From a virus: a DNA stretch of 64,000 nucleotides. The translations under genes were made by a program, and so were the position numbers. This document shows, in pieces, positions 20,196-28,288 of the stretch; position 1 is the first letter of the stretch; each line of letters starts with the position of its first letter. Below the pieces are notes generated by a model. The model had not been told where the DNA came from, made no database searches, and saw only the letters and a program-made list of their open reading frames with translations. Location: positions 123,059 to 187,058 of the IMG/VR virus record IMGVR_UViG_3300049728_000159. One strand, given 5' to 3'.

Positions 20196-21354
20196 TGATG
20201 TTTCCTTTCAGAGTTTGGTGGAATTTCTTCTTGGGATCCTTCTTCTGGTATTGAGACTTCTTCTCTTGCTCCTGCTTGTGCTTGATGATCTTGTCAAACT
20301 GCTTGATGAGATCCTCTTCAGTTACAATCCAGCACCAGTAGTGATCATGGTCCTCGTTAAGATCCCACTCCCATTTGCAGAGGTCGTGAACAAACTCCGC
20401 AGAGTACTTGCCGATCTTCTTGGCGTATGTAGCAGGATCAAAAACTCCCTGAGTTGCTTGATACTCGGAAGTTTTCTTGCCTTCAGCCTTAGCTGGAGGC
20501 CTTGACTTGAATCTGGCTTTCTCGGCTTCGTCATCCTTCCCCTTCTTCCAAACGCGGTATCCGTCTTTCCAATCAGCCGGAAGAGGATTCCAGAAACTAG
20601 GATGAGGCAAATTGCGGGAATCCATAGGGATCTTGTACGCGCCAAAATCGAAGTCCGGAGGACAAGGCCCGACGCCAAACGCAACCGGAGAAGAACTCGA
20701 CGAAGACGACAAGAGGGGTGCAGGGTTCTCCCTGCTTTCACCAGGTATCAAATCATCATCTGGAGGAGGTGGAGACTCTTCCTCTTCCTCTTCCTCTTCT
20801 TCTTCTTCTTTCTCTTCTCTCTTCTCGGAAATGGGTAGCAGTTCTATGGAAGTTACATCGAGGGTTGTGGGCGCACCGTGGGCTAACGATGGGCTAACGA
20901 TGGGCGCACCGTGGGCTAACGATGGGCTAACGATGGGCGCACCGTGGGCTAACGATGGGCTCTTCTGTTCAAAATCGATATCTTCTTCCGGCACGATATC
21001 ATCAGCAAGCAAGTCATCTCCGATTTCAGAAAACACAATTACCACAAGTCGGAGTTCCCATAGTTTCTTGATGGTTGGACCTAGATTTTCACGATCTCCC
21101 TTCTTCAGTGACAACTGATTGCGAAGGTACTCAAGATCGTGAGTTGGATTTTTCCCATACCTTCCGCGCAATCTCCGTAGAGCATCGTATGTGTACCTTC
21201 TAGAACTATTCAATTGTGTGTATTCATAGTCGTCTTCCTTATTACACCAATCCTTAATCCAAGGGCTGGGAGTATTTCTGACTTGTCCTTTGCTGTCACA
21301 CTGGTACCTATCCCAGTTCTTGATAGCAATGTACTGCTTTCGTGGAGTTGACAT
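20176..21354 (-). CDS. Replication initiator-like protein with iteron-encoded linker
   Basis: About 392 residues from the ATG at 21354 (MSTPRKQYIAIKNWDRYQ); an upstream frame extension lacks a good start. The N-terminal 110 residues read like the winged-helix DNA-binding part of phage initiators (YTYDALRRLRGRYGK, LEYLRNQLSLKKGD). A linker follows with three tandem SPSLAHGAP units, a run of Glu, PPPPDDD and a Ser run. The C-terminal part (DFDFGAYKIP onward) is charged and helical (HKQEQEKKSQYQKKDPKKK). The gene is followed by a DnaC-like loader. DNA-binding head, low-complexity linker over repeats and a C-terminal partner-binding domain is the layout of lambda O. The assignment is inferred from layout. 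Confidence 0.55.
   Translation of the reverse strand: MSTPRKQYIAIKNWDRYQCDSKGQVRNTPSPWIKDWCNKEDDYEYTQLNSSRRYTYDALRRLRGRYGKNPTHDLEYLRNQLSLKKGDRENLGPTIKKLWELRLVVIVFSEIGDDLLADDIVPEEDIDFEQKSPSLAHGAPIVSPSLAHGAPIVSPSLAHGAPTTLDVTSIELLPISEKREEKEEEEEEEEEEESPPPPDDDLIPGESRENPAPLLSSSSSSSPVAFGVGPCPPDFDFGAYKIPMDSRNLPHPSFWNPLPADWKDGYRVWKKGKDDEAEKARFKSRPPAKAEGKKTSEYQATQGVFDPATYAKKIGKYSAEFVHDLCKWEWDLNEDHDHYWCWIVTEEDLIKQFDKIIKHKQEQEKKSQYQKKDPKKKFHQTLKGNINDYNIH
20869..20956. repeat. Eight tandem 11-bp iterons inside the initiator gene, candidate origin
   Basis: The stretch is built from eight 11-bp units in the order A B B A B B A B, where A is GGGCGCACCGT and B is GGGCTAACGAT. Three units make a 33-bp period that encodes 11 residues. 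The units are perfect copies, which is more conservation than the encoded linker requires. A polypyrimidine tract (about 20778-20826) lies on one side and a moderately AT-rich stretch on the other. In lambda, the origin is formed by iterons inside gene O. The same arrangement here is suggestive but not proof. Confidence 0.6.
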
Positions 21355-21539
21355 ACTTATCCATCCTACCAGTGAGACCAGCGTTTGGCGATGCTTTCGC
21401 CGCATGAAGAAATACGCACCCGAGTGAGTAACCACCTTGGTAATCGGTAACTTGTAACCAATCTTTCATAGGCTGAGTATTGAATCATCACGTACGATTT
21501 CTGACCCTCGAAATCCCCCATACCCAAGGACACAATAGC
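21355..21539. promoter_or_regulatory. Divergent promoter region between the initiator and nrdJ
   Basis: This 185-bp gap separates the leftward tail/initiator operon from the rightward nrdJ operon, so it must carry promoters in both directions. Both strands contain partial matches to the recurring AACCGATC box: AACCAATCTTTCATAG followed by GAGTATTG on the plus strand, and TTACCGATTACC on the minus strand. No standard TTGACA/TATAAT pair stands out. Confidence 0.4.
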
Positions 21540-24500
21540 ATGAAGGTAAAGCGAATTTTCACCAAGGCCGGACAGTCGCCTTTAGAGGGCATCAGCTTCA
21601 TACGGAGATGCTCCAACATCGTTAGACCAGACAATTCTGTGGTTTTTGAGAACGACAATGTCATCGTGCCAGAATCCTGGTCTCAGACTGCCTTGGATAT
21701 CCTTGCCCAGAAGTATTTCCGCCGGCAAGGAGTGAATCACAACCACCCCAACTCCCTTTACAACAGCAAGTACTCCACCGAGTGGGCCTCCAAGCTGGAC
21801 CATCCGGATGGGATCACTTACGAAACTGATGTGAGACAGACTGCTCATAGAATCGTAGGTTGCTGGACTGGGTGGGGAGAGGAATACGGATACTTCTCTT
21901 CAGAGAAAGACGCCCAAGCCTACTACGACGAGATGCTCTACATGGTGGTGATGCAGTACGTTGCTCCCAATTCCCCTCAGTGGTTCAATACCGGCTTGTA
22001 CTGGGCATACGGAATTGAGGGAGATCCACAGGGTCACTACTATGTCGACGACGGCACCAAAGAGTTGACCGTGAGCGATTCTGCGTACAAGCGTCCTCAG
22101 CCTCATGCCTGCTTCATTCAGGGAGTGAAAGACGACCTCGTCAATCCTGGAGGAATCTTCGACCTGTTCCATCGCGAGGCTCGCTTGTTCAAGTATGGCT
22201 CCGGAACAGGATCCAACTTCTCTGCCCTGCGTGGATATGGAGAACCTTTGAGCGGCGGCGGAAAGAGCTCAGGTCTCATGTCTTGGTTGAAGGTGGGAGA
22301 CGTCGGAGCCGGAGGAGTGAAGTCTGGAGGAACCACCCGCAGAGCAGCCAAGATGGTTGTTCTCAATGTGGACCATCCCGATGTAGAGGCCTTCATCAAC
22401 TGGAAGGTGAATGAAGAGCGCAAGGTTGTTGCAATGGCTGCTGGCAGTCAACTCCTTCGCACCATCTGGGGAGAGATGCTGGAGGCTTACAACACCTTCA
22501 CTTCCAAAGATTTGGCTTTGAAGGCAAATCCGAAAGAGAACAAGGAGCTTGCCAAAGTCATCAGCCATGCCAGAAAAATGGGAGTGCCTGGAGCATTTCT
22601 AGGGCAGTGTCTGACTCGTTTGTCTGAATCTGACTTCACTGACGATCTTCCTCTGTACGATCTGAACTGGGAGGGAGAGGCATACCAGACAGTCTCAGGC
22701 ATGAATGCCAACAACACAATTCGTGTCACAGATGAATTCATGCATGCCGTCAAAAAGGACAGGGACTGGAATCTGACCTTCCGCACCACCGGGGAAGTGG
22801 CCAAGACTCTTAAGGCCAAGAAGTTGTTTGATCAGATCAACCGGGCTTCTTTCCTTTGTGCAGATCCTGGGATCCAGTTCGACACGACCATCAATGACTG
22901 GCACACTTGTCTGAATTCCGGAAGAATCAATGCCAGCAATCCGTGCTGTGTTACTGGGGAGACTTTGGTGGCTGTAGCAGATGGTCGTACAGCGGTTCCT
23001 ATTAGAGATTTGGTAGGAACAGAAGTGCCTGTGTTTACCAGGAATCACAGGACGCAAAAGACTTCAATAGAATTGATGTGGAATATTGGAGTTAAAAGAA
23101 CTAATGCTCCCATTTTCTGCGTTACGTTTGACGATGGAAGTAGCCTACGTGTTACTGACGACGAACTTATGATGCTGCGGGATGGTTCATACCGAAAGGT
23201 TATAGACCTACAACCTGGTGATTCTCTTATGCCTTTTCACTCTTCCATAATCCAAAATGGAAAAGGAGCCACGCGTCGTAGAAATGTGTGGGGAGGTACT
23301 CGTTGGGCTCAGCAGTATCGTTTAATTAACGATTTCTTTTTTGGTCAAGCACCGGAAGGTTATCACATTCATCACTCTGATTTTGATGCTCTGAATGATA
23401 ACCCACAAAATTTCAAGCTATTGTCTGCGAAGGATCATGCAGCTTTGCATCGGGAATCAATGCTTGGTGACAATAATCCAGCCCGTCGTTTAATGAATGA
23501 TGAATGGCGTGCCAACATTTCAAAATCAATCACTGGTGAACTTAACCCTATGTTTGGAAAACAGCACAGTGAAGTTTCCAAACAGAATATGAGTAATTCT
23601 GCAGTTTCTAGATGGGAAGACCACCAACAACACGAACAGTTGAGTAGATCTATAAGAGAAACACAAACAAAAATGCGATCAGAGGGTAGGCATATTGGTC
23701 GTACAGTAACTGCTGAACGATTTGAGCGTTGCTGCCCTATATGCCGTGGTAATTTCATCACCATTTTGGAGGATCAGATTTGCTGTGGTACTGAATGTCA
23801 GAGATCTCCACTTGGTAAACAAATGTTTGGAGAACGTCACTCGAAGCGTTTAATCGAGGGTATGATTGCTGAGGTTGCTCGAACTTTTCAAGATAATGGA
23901 GTTTCTTTTTCTCTAGAAAATTGGGAAGAACTACGAGATGTAGCAAAGCAACTTGGAGTGAAGAAATTTCCCACAAAAGACACTATTGTTCGTTGGTACC
24001 CCACTGATGAGTTACTACAAGAGGCCGTGGTCAACTTCAACCATACGGTTGTTTCGGTAGAGTTCTGTGGTAATGAAGACGTCTACGATGGTACGGTAGA
24101 CAATACCCACAACTTTGCTGTTTTCACTTCGTCAAAACCGTCTTGTGTGAATGGTCACGACAACTTTTCTGGTGTGTTTATACACAACAGCGAGTACATG
24201 TTCCTGGATGACACTGCCTGCAATCTGGCTTCCTCAAATCTCGTGAAGTTCCTGGAAGACGGAGAGTTCAACGTCGAGGCCTTCCGCCATTGCTGCCGTT
24301 TGACAACCATCGCTCTAGAGATTTCTGTAACGATGGCTCAGTTCCCAGGACCCTCGATTGCTGAGTTGTCATACAAGTTCCGCACCCTGGGCTTGGGATA
24401 CGCGAACCTTGGCGCCATGCTCATGCAGCTGGGCTTTCCTTATGACAGTGAGACCGGCCGAAACTGGGCTGCGGCCATCACTGCCATCATGACAGGTGAA

Positions 24501-25934
24501 TCGTACCTGACATCCTCAGATTTGGCTCAGAAGTTGGGAGTGTTTCCTGGCTATGATGAAAATCGAGAGGTTGTCTTGAAAGTGATGCGGAACCATCGTT
24601 CGGCTGCTTACAATGGAGAGCTTGGATACGATGGGCTTTCAACTACTCCTGTGGGTCTGAAACTTCTCTATCGTGGACCAAGAAAGCTGGTCACTCAGGC
24701 TCGTGACATCTGGGACAAGGTAGTGTCTCAGGTTGAGGAATTCGGGTTGAGGAATGCCCAGAGCACCTGCTTGGCTCCGACAGGGACCATCGGGTTGGTG
24801 ATGGATTGCGACACGACGGGAGCGGAACCTGACTATGCTCTGGTGAAGTTCAAGAAGTTGGCCGGTGGAGGATACTTCAAGATAGTCAATCAGTCTGTCC
24901 CTCCGGCCTTGAAGAACTTGGGGTACACGGACGAACAAGTGGTTGAGATCCTCAAGCACATCGAGAACGAGAAGACCATCGAAGGGGCACCGGCCTTGAA
25001 GAATGCTCACTTGGCCGTGTTCGATTGTGCCAACAAGTGTGGTGAAAATGGTACTCGTTTCATCTCTCCACGTGCTCATGTGGAGATGATGGCAGCTGTT
25101 CAACCCTTCATTTCAGGAGCTATCAGCAAGACTGTAAATCTCCCGGCCAACTCTACTCAACAAGACTTCAATGACATTCATCTGTTGGCGTGGGAACTTG
25201 GCATCAAAGCAGTGGCTCTGTATCGTGACGGATCCAAGATGTCACAGGCTCTAGCCACAAACATGCAGCTGCTGGAGGGCCTGGATGAGAAGGAAGTTGA
25301 AGTGCTCACCAGCGGTGCCAACAACGACACAAAAGCTGCTGTCTTGGCAGAAGCATTAGCTCGAGGATTTCGCAAGCGTCTACCATACCGTCGCCATGGA
25401 TTTGTACAGAAGGCCAAAATTGGCGATCATTCCCTCTATCTGCACACCGGGGAGTACGAGGATGGCAGGTTGGGAGAGGTCTTCATCGATGTCAGTCGCG
25501 AGGGAGCAACCTTGCGTTCTCTCCTCAACTGCTTTGCTATCGCCATCAGTCTGGGATTGCAGTACGGCGTTCCGCTCGAGGAGTTTGTGGATGCGTTCAC
25601 TTTCACCAAGTTTGAACCTTCTGGATTTGTTCAGGGTTCCAGCTATGTCAAGAATGCCACTTCTCTGATGGATTATGTCTTCCGTGAGTTGGCAATCACC
25701 TATCTGGATCGCTATGACCTTGCCCACATCAAACCTGAGGACAAGGAAAAGGTGAAATCATTGGGGCTGTTAGTAGACAAAGAAACACGTTTGCCAACCG
25801 TATCAGAGGCCAGTGAAGCCAAGCGCAGTGGTTTCACTGGGAACTCCTGTGGTGCTTGCGGATCTATGCACATGGTGAGATCCGGAACCTGTGAAAAGTG
25901 CAACGATTGTGGACAAACAACTGGATGCAGTTAG
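21540..25934 (+). CDS. nrdJ: Class II (adenosylcobalamin-dependent) ribonucleotide reductase with intein
   Basis: 1464 codons from the ATG at 21540 (MKVKRIFTKAGQ, AAGGA upstream); a 60-bp longer frame begins with TTG and is less likely. The N-terminus, the SWSQTALDILAQKYFR segment, the PNSPQWFNTGLYW block and the NPC active-site motif are those of NrdJ. The C-terminus has a Cys-rich end (SCGACGSM ... CEKCNDCGQTTGC) that regenerates the active-site disulfide. It reduces ribonucleotides to deoxyribonucleotides using B12. An intein of 414 residues (470-883) splits NPC from SEYMFLDD; the joined host protein is 1050 residues. It heads the rightward operon and is followed 9 bp later by a MazG-like gene, so the two probably manage the nucleotide pool. 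Confidence 0.95.
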   Translation: MKVKRIFTKAGQSPLEGISFIRRCSNIVRPDNSVVFENDNVIVPESWSQTALDILAQKYFRRQGVNHNHPNSLYNSKYSTEWASKLDHPDGITYETDVRQTAHRIVGCWTGWGEEYGYFSSEKDAQAYYDEMLYMVVMQYVAPNSPQWFNTGLYWAYGIEGDPQGHYYVDDGTKELTVSDSAYKRPQPHACFIQGVKDDLVNPGGIFDLFHREARLFKYGSGTGSNFSALRGYGEPLSGGGKSSGLMSWLKVGDVGAGGVKSGGTTRRAAKMVVLNVDHPDVEAFINWKVNEERKVVAMAAGSQLLRTIWGEMLEAYNTFTSKDLALKANPKENKELAKVISHARKMGVPGAFLGQCLTRLSESDFTDDLPLYDLNWEGEAYQTVSGMNANNTIRVTDEFMHAVKKDRDWNLTFRTTGEVAKTLKAKKLFDQINRASFLCADPGIQFDTTINDWHTCLNSGRINASNPCCVTGETLVAVADGRTAVPIRDLVGTEVPVFTRNHRTQKTSIELMWNIGVKRTNAPIFCVTFDDGSSLRVTDDELMMLRDGSYRKVIDLQPGDSLMPFHSSIIQNGKGATRRRNVWGGTRWAQQYRLINDFFFGQAPEGYHIHHSDFDALNDNPQNFKLLSAKDHAALHRESMLGDNNPARRLMNDEWRANISKSITGELNPMFGKQHSEVSKQNMSNSAVSRWEDHQQHEQLSRSIRETQTKMRSEGRHIGRTVTAERFERCCPICRGNFITILEDQICCGTECQRSPLGKQMFGERHSKRLIEGMIAEVARTFQDNGVSFSLENWEELRDVAKQLGVKKFPTKDTIVRWYPTDELLQEAVVNFNHTVVSVEFCGNEDVYDGTVDNTHNFAVFTSSKPSCVNGHDNFSGVFIHNSEYMFLDDTACNLASSNLVKFLEDGEFNVEAFRHCCRLTTIALEISVTMAQFPGPSIAELSYKFRTLGLGYANLGAMLMQLGFPYDSETGRNWAAAITAIMTGESYLTSSDLAQKLGVFPGYDENREVVLKVMRNHRSAAYNGELGYDGLSTTPVGLKLLYRGPRKLVTQARDIWDKVVSQVEEFGLRNAQSTCLAPTGTIGLVMDCDTTGAEPDYALVKFKKLAGGGYFKIVNQSVPPALKNLGYTDEQVVEILKHIENEKTIEGAPALKNAHLAVFDCANKCGENGTRFISPRAHVEMMAAVQPFISGAISKTVNLPANSTQQDFNDIHLLAWELGIKAVALYRDGSKMSQALATNMQLLEGLDEKEVEVLTSGANNDTKAAVLAEALARGFRKRLPYRRHGFVQKAKIGDHSLYLHTGEYEDGRLGEVFIDVSREGATLRSLLNCFAIAISLGLQYGVPLEEFVDAFTFTKFEPSGFVQGSSYVKNATSLMDYVFRELAITYLDRYDLAHIKPEDKEKVKSLGLLVDKETRLPTVSEASEAKRSGFTGNSCGACGSMHMVRSGTCEKCNDCGQTTGCS
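22947..24188 (+). mobile_element. Intein with HNH homing endonuclease in nrdJ
   Basis: The in-frame insertion starts with Cys1 in CVTGETLVAVADG (block A) and ends with GVFIHN before Ser+1 (SEYMF). A block-B-like stretch is present as TFDDGSSLRVTDDE. A block-F-like stretch is EDVYDGTVDNTHNFAVF, including the THNF motif. Between them lies an HNH nuclease-like core (HIHHSDFDALND ... NFKLLSAKDHAALH), NUMOD-like segments (NPMFGKQHSEVSKQNMSNS) and a CPIC/CCGTEC zinc-finger pattern. The C-terminal HN plus Ser+1 is standard for class 1 splicing. The site NPC/SE at the active-site cysteine is a known insertion point in NrdJ proteins. Codon use is visibly more AT-rich than the flanking exteins. Confidence 0.92.
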
Positions 25935-25942
25935 AGGTCACT

Positions 25943-26233
25943 ATGGAATTTTCCAACGAACTCGAACCGGCTGAACTTGAACGTCTAGCTCTCCTGTCTG
26001 AAGAGATGGGAGAGGCTCAGCAAGTAATCGGAAAGATCATTCGCCATGGCTATGAAAGCTGGGATCCAACAGGTCAGGTGCGAGGTACGAATCGAGAGCA
26101 GCTAGTTCGAGAAATCGGGGATGTGACACTGTTGTATCAGGCTGAAGACATCTCTCATGATGACGTGGATAGACGAGTGTTGGAGAAGAGTGAGAAGGTC
26201 AAGCAGTATCTTCACCACCAACCCAGACTTTGA
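25943..26233 (+). CDS. MazG-like nucleotide pyrophosphohydrolase
   Basis: A 96-residue protein from the ATG at 25943 (MEFSNELEPAELERLAL, AGAGGT upstream). It carries the EEMGEAQQ and REIGDV motifs of the all-alpha NTP pyrophosphohydrolase (MazG) fold, which bind Mg and hydrolyse nucleoside triphosphates to monophosphates. Length matches the single-domain phage forms. It lies directly downstream of nrdJ, which suggests a role in the nucleotide pool, for example removing unwanted (d)NTPs or degrading ppGpp-like alarmones as proposed for phage MazG. Confidence 0.75.
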   Translation: MEFSNELEPAELERLALLSEEMGEAQQVIGKIIRHGYESWDPTGQVRGTNREQLVREIGDVTLLYQAEDISHDDVDRRVLEKSEKVKQYLHHQPRL

Positions 26234-26257
26234 ATCTCTAGTACAAGGAGAGATACG

Positions 26258-26653
26258 ATGTCTAAACTCACTCTTGCAATTGCCTGCACGGTCTTGGCTT
26301 TTGGAATCTGCGGATTCGGTATCTACAAGTCAGTCGTGGAGCACAAGGCTGTCACTGCTTTGAAGCAGGAAGAGCAGAAGGCGAAGGCGAAGATCGTTGC
26401 CCCTGCAGCCCAAGCACCCCATCCAGTTTTCAAGTCACACAACAAGTCTCTTGCTCCCTTTGAGGAGGAGAAGTCTGTTGCTCCTCCAGAGGTCAAGAAA
26501 GAGGTTCCAGATCCTATTCCGGGAAAAATTACTCAGCATCTGGACCAAGCTACAATTGGAAACTACTTTACTGGTTTGGGCTTGTTGATCCAGGCTTTGG
26601 GACTGTTCTTTGCCAATCGTCATCAGCACAGTAAAAGAGCCACGTCTCACTAA
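26258..26653 (+). CDS. Small membrane protein of unknown function
   Basis: A 131-residue protein with a good ribosome site (AAGGAGAGATACG). Residues 5-23 form a hydrophobic helix (LAIACTVLAFGICGFGIY). A charged, Lys/Pro/Glu-rich linker of about 70 residues follows, then a second hydrophobic helix near the C-terminus (NYFTGLGLLIQALGLFF) before a basic His-rich tail. Two membrane passes with a Pro-rich middle resemble lysis-associated or envelope proteins, but no family is recognised. Its stop codon is fused to the recurring AACCGATCC promoter-like box. Confidence 0.65.
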   Translation: MSKLTLAIACTVLAFGICGFGIYKSVVEHKAVTALKQEEQKAKAKIVAPAAQAPHPVFKSHNKSLAPFEEEKSVAPPEVKKEVPDPIPGKITQHLDQATIGNYFTGLGLLIQALGLFFANRHQHSKRATSH

Positions 26654-26681
26654 CCGATCCGCCTTTCATATCCGTAGAGAG
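26652..26681 (+). promoter_or_regulatory. Recurring phage promoter-like motif, copy 1
   Basis: AACCGATCCG begins inside the TAA stop of the preceding gene and GTAGAGA follows 12 nt later, just upstream of the ATG at 26686. The same two boxes at the same spacing precede the genes at 34413, 40783 and 57738. Confidence 0.55.
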
Positions 26682-26685
26682 AGGT

Positions 26686-27615
26686 ATGATCAGCACCCCA
26701 AAAATTACGGACATCCTCCTCAACAGCAAGGTTCCCACCTATCTCAGCGTGCAGAAGTTTGCTGAAGCAAAGGCGATCTTTGAGGCAGGGCTGGCTGACA
26801 AGCACATCTGGAATGTTGATTACGAGAACGCCAAGTCCACCATCTCCAACGTCTGGGACAAGGTTGAAGAGGTTCTTTCTGACCCTCTCCGCGATTTCTA
26901 CTATCCCTGCGGTGGCAGCGAGCTCTTCTGCACCTGGTCAGATACCGATCCCCGCCACAACCTGGGAATCGCGGCTTTCTCAAATACACCTGGATTCCTG
27001 AAACGGATGAAGGTTGTCAAGAATGCTCCGGAACTGGCTGAGTACATCGCCACACTGACCGAAGCCGCGATGCTCGCCGAACTGGTGAAGTCCACCAAGT
27101 CCTTCATCGAAAAGGGTCGCAAGCCGGCAATCAATCCGACCGTGATCGATCTCACGAACACCGGCACCTGCCCGGTATGCGGTGGTCTTTACAAGACAAA
27201 CGCCAGCCGCAAGATGGTTCACCACGGTTTCGAGATCTCCGGTGGCACCGGCCACTACTACGGTTGCCGCGTTGGTAGCTGCCCTGGCGTTGGATTCCTG
27301 CCGTACGAACTGGGTACAGAAGGATGCGAAGCCTACAAGATCACTCTGAACAGGAAGCGCGATGAGCTCATTCAGAGCATCCTGGACCTTCACAATCAGG
27401 TTGCTGACGAACAGACCGAAATCGTTCGCGTGAATGGCAACAACGAATTTCGCAAATACGCTCGTGGCACAACCCGGTACGAACACATCCGGACCAGCGC
27501 AATTTCCAGGTGCACTTACGAGCAGAGACAGGTCGAATCCAGTATTGAGATGATGGACGAACTGATCGCCAAGTGGACGTTGAAGCAACTGCCTCATGGT
27601 GAGAAGCGGGTCTAA
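26686..27615 (+). CDS. Zinc-finger protein of unknown function
   Basis: A 309-residue protein not assigned to a family. Two Cys pairs lie about 36 residues apart: CPVCGGLYKT near residue 163 and CRVGSCPGVG near 198, with HH between them. This suggests one treble-clef or zinc-ribbon domain. The N-terminal 150 residues are helical, and a Gln/Glu-rich helix (YEQRQVESSIEMMDELIAKW) ends the protein. It starts right after promoter-like copy 1, so it heads its own unit, and it is followed by a hairpin terminator at 27640-27686. Confidence 0.6.
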   Translation: MISTPKITDILLNSKVPTYLSVQKFAEAKAIFEAGLADKHIWNVDYENAKSTISNVWDKVEEVLSDPLRDFYYPCGGSELFCTWSDTDPRHNLGIAAFSNTPGFLKRMKVVKNAPELAEYIATLTEAAMLAELVKSTKSFIEKGRKPAINPTVIDLTNTGTCPVCGGLYKTNASRKMVHHGFEISGGTGHYYGCRVGSCPGVGFLPYELGTEGCEAYKITLNRKRDELIQSILDLHNQVADEQTEIVRVNGNNEFRKYARGTTRYEHIRTSAISRCTYEQRQVESSIEMMDELIAKWTLKQLPHGEKRV

Positions 27616-27639
27616 GAAACTTGAAGTATTTTGCGGGTT

Positions 27640-27686
27640 AGGGTGTAGGGATTCTCTGTGGAGGAGGATTCTTACACCCTCTTTTT
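27640..27686 (+). terminator. Probable intrinsic terminator
   Basis: AGGGTGTA (27640-27647) pairs with TACACCCT (27673-27680), with a partly folded 25-nt loop, and is followed by CTTTTT. It comes 25 bp after the stop of the 309-residue gene. Confidence 0.6.
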
Positions 27687-27717
27687 GATTTCCAACCCCT
27701 CTCCAGTGGGGGTTCTT

Positions 27718-27969
27718 ATGTCGACAACAATTCCTGTCCAATGGCTTCTGATTTTCTACGTGGTAAATCAGGTTGCCTCAGCTTTGATTCAGTCTCTGCC
27801 AGTTCCAACTACGGCATCGAGCGGTTGGTACGTCTTCATCTACAAGTTCTTGAATTTGCTGATTGCAGACTTCAAGAGCTTCACTGCCAACTTGCCTCCT
27901 CCGGTCTTCAAGACTGCTAGCTTGCCTCCCAAAGAGCAGCCTCAGCCTCCGAAGGATACTGCTCTGTAA
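27718..27969 (+). CDS. Small hydrophobic protein, possibly membrane associated
   Basis: An 83-residue protein from the ATG at 27718 (MSTTIPVQWLLIFYVVNQ) with GTGGGGG upstream. A longer frame would start inside the terminator hairpin. Residues 5-25 are hydrophobic (IPVQWLLIFYVVNQVASALI), and a second aromatic segment (WYVFIYKFLNLLIADF) follows. The C-terminus is Pro/Lys-rich (PPKEQPQPPKD). The size and two hydrophobic stretches could fit a holin-like or envelope protein, but there is no adjacent endolysin gene; the only endolysin-like gene in the window is at 63.3 kb. Confidence 0.6.
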   Translation: MSTTIPVQWLLIFYVVNQVASALIQSLPVPTTASSGWYVFIYKFLNLLIADFKSFTANLPPPVFKTASLPPKEQPQPPKDTAL

Positions 27970-27984
27970 CCGTTTCCATAACTT

Positions 27985-28115
27985 ATTGCGTAGAGTCTCG
28001 TTGGGCGACCAGCGCCGGTCTACCAAGTGCGATCAGGGTGCAATCTCACAAGGACTAAACCTGATGCGCGGGAAGACCTGAGCGGTCGCCAACGAAAGCG
28101 TTGGAAGAGATAATC
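27985..28115 (+). ncRNA. Candidate structured RNA upstream of the exported-protein operon
   Basis: In this gene-free stretch (27970-28288), CGTTGGGCGACC (27999-28010) pairs with GGTCGCCAACG (28084-28094) with one bulged G. Nested inside are GGTCT/AGACC (28017-28021, 28074-28078) and ATCAGG/CCTGAT (28032-28037, 28060-28065). The 3' strand can instead pair with CGTTGG just downstream (CCAACG AAAG CGTTGG, 28089-28104), so two exclusive folds exist. The rest of the gap, to 28288, holds a possible 23-codon frame (from 28120, MMKIMKNILQDV) and nothing else clear. Confidence 0.45.
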
Positions 28116-28288
28116 CTACATGATGAAAATTATGAAAAACATTCTGCAGGATGTACCCGTTTTGAAATTGATACTCGTAGAAGTTCCGTAGTGCGATGCC
28201 GTAAGATCCTATCGCGGAATCGCGAAGTAGTTCACTAGATTGCCCATCGAGGTAATCTCACAACCAGCGTCTCGCTTTAGGAGAGTTT

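Noticed and set aside
20869-20956. CRISPR array
   Set aside because: The units are contiguous 11-mers without spacers and lie inside a gene.
21480-21539. 60-bp N-terminal extension of nrdJ from a TTG
   Set aside because: The ATG at 21540 has a ribosome site and gives the usual NrdJ start.
27985-28115. Cobalamin riboswitch, considered because the phage uses a B12-dependent reductase
   Set aside because: The B12-box consensus (GCCACTG) is absent and the stems differ.
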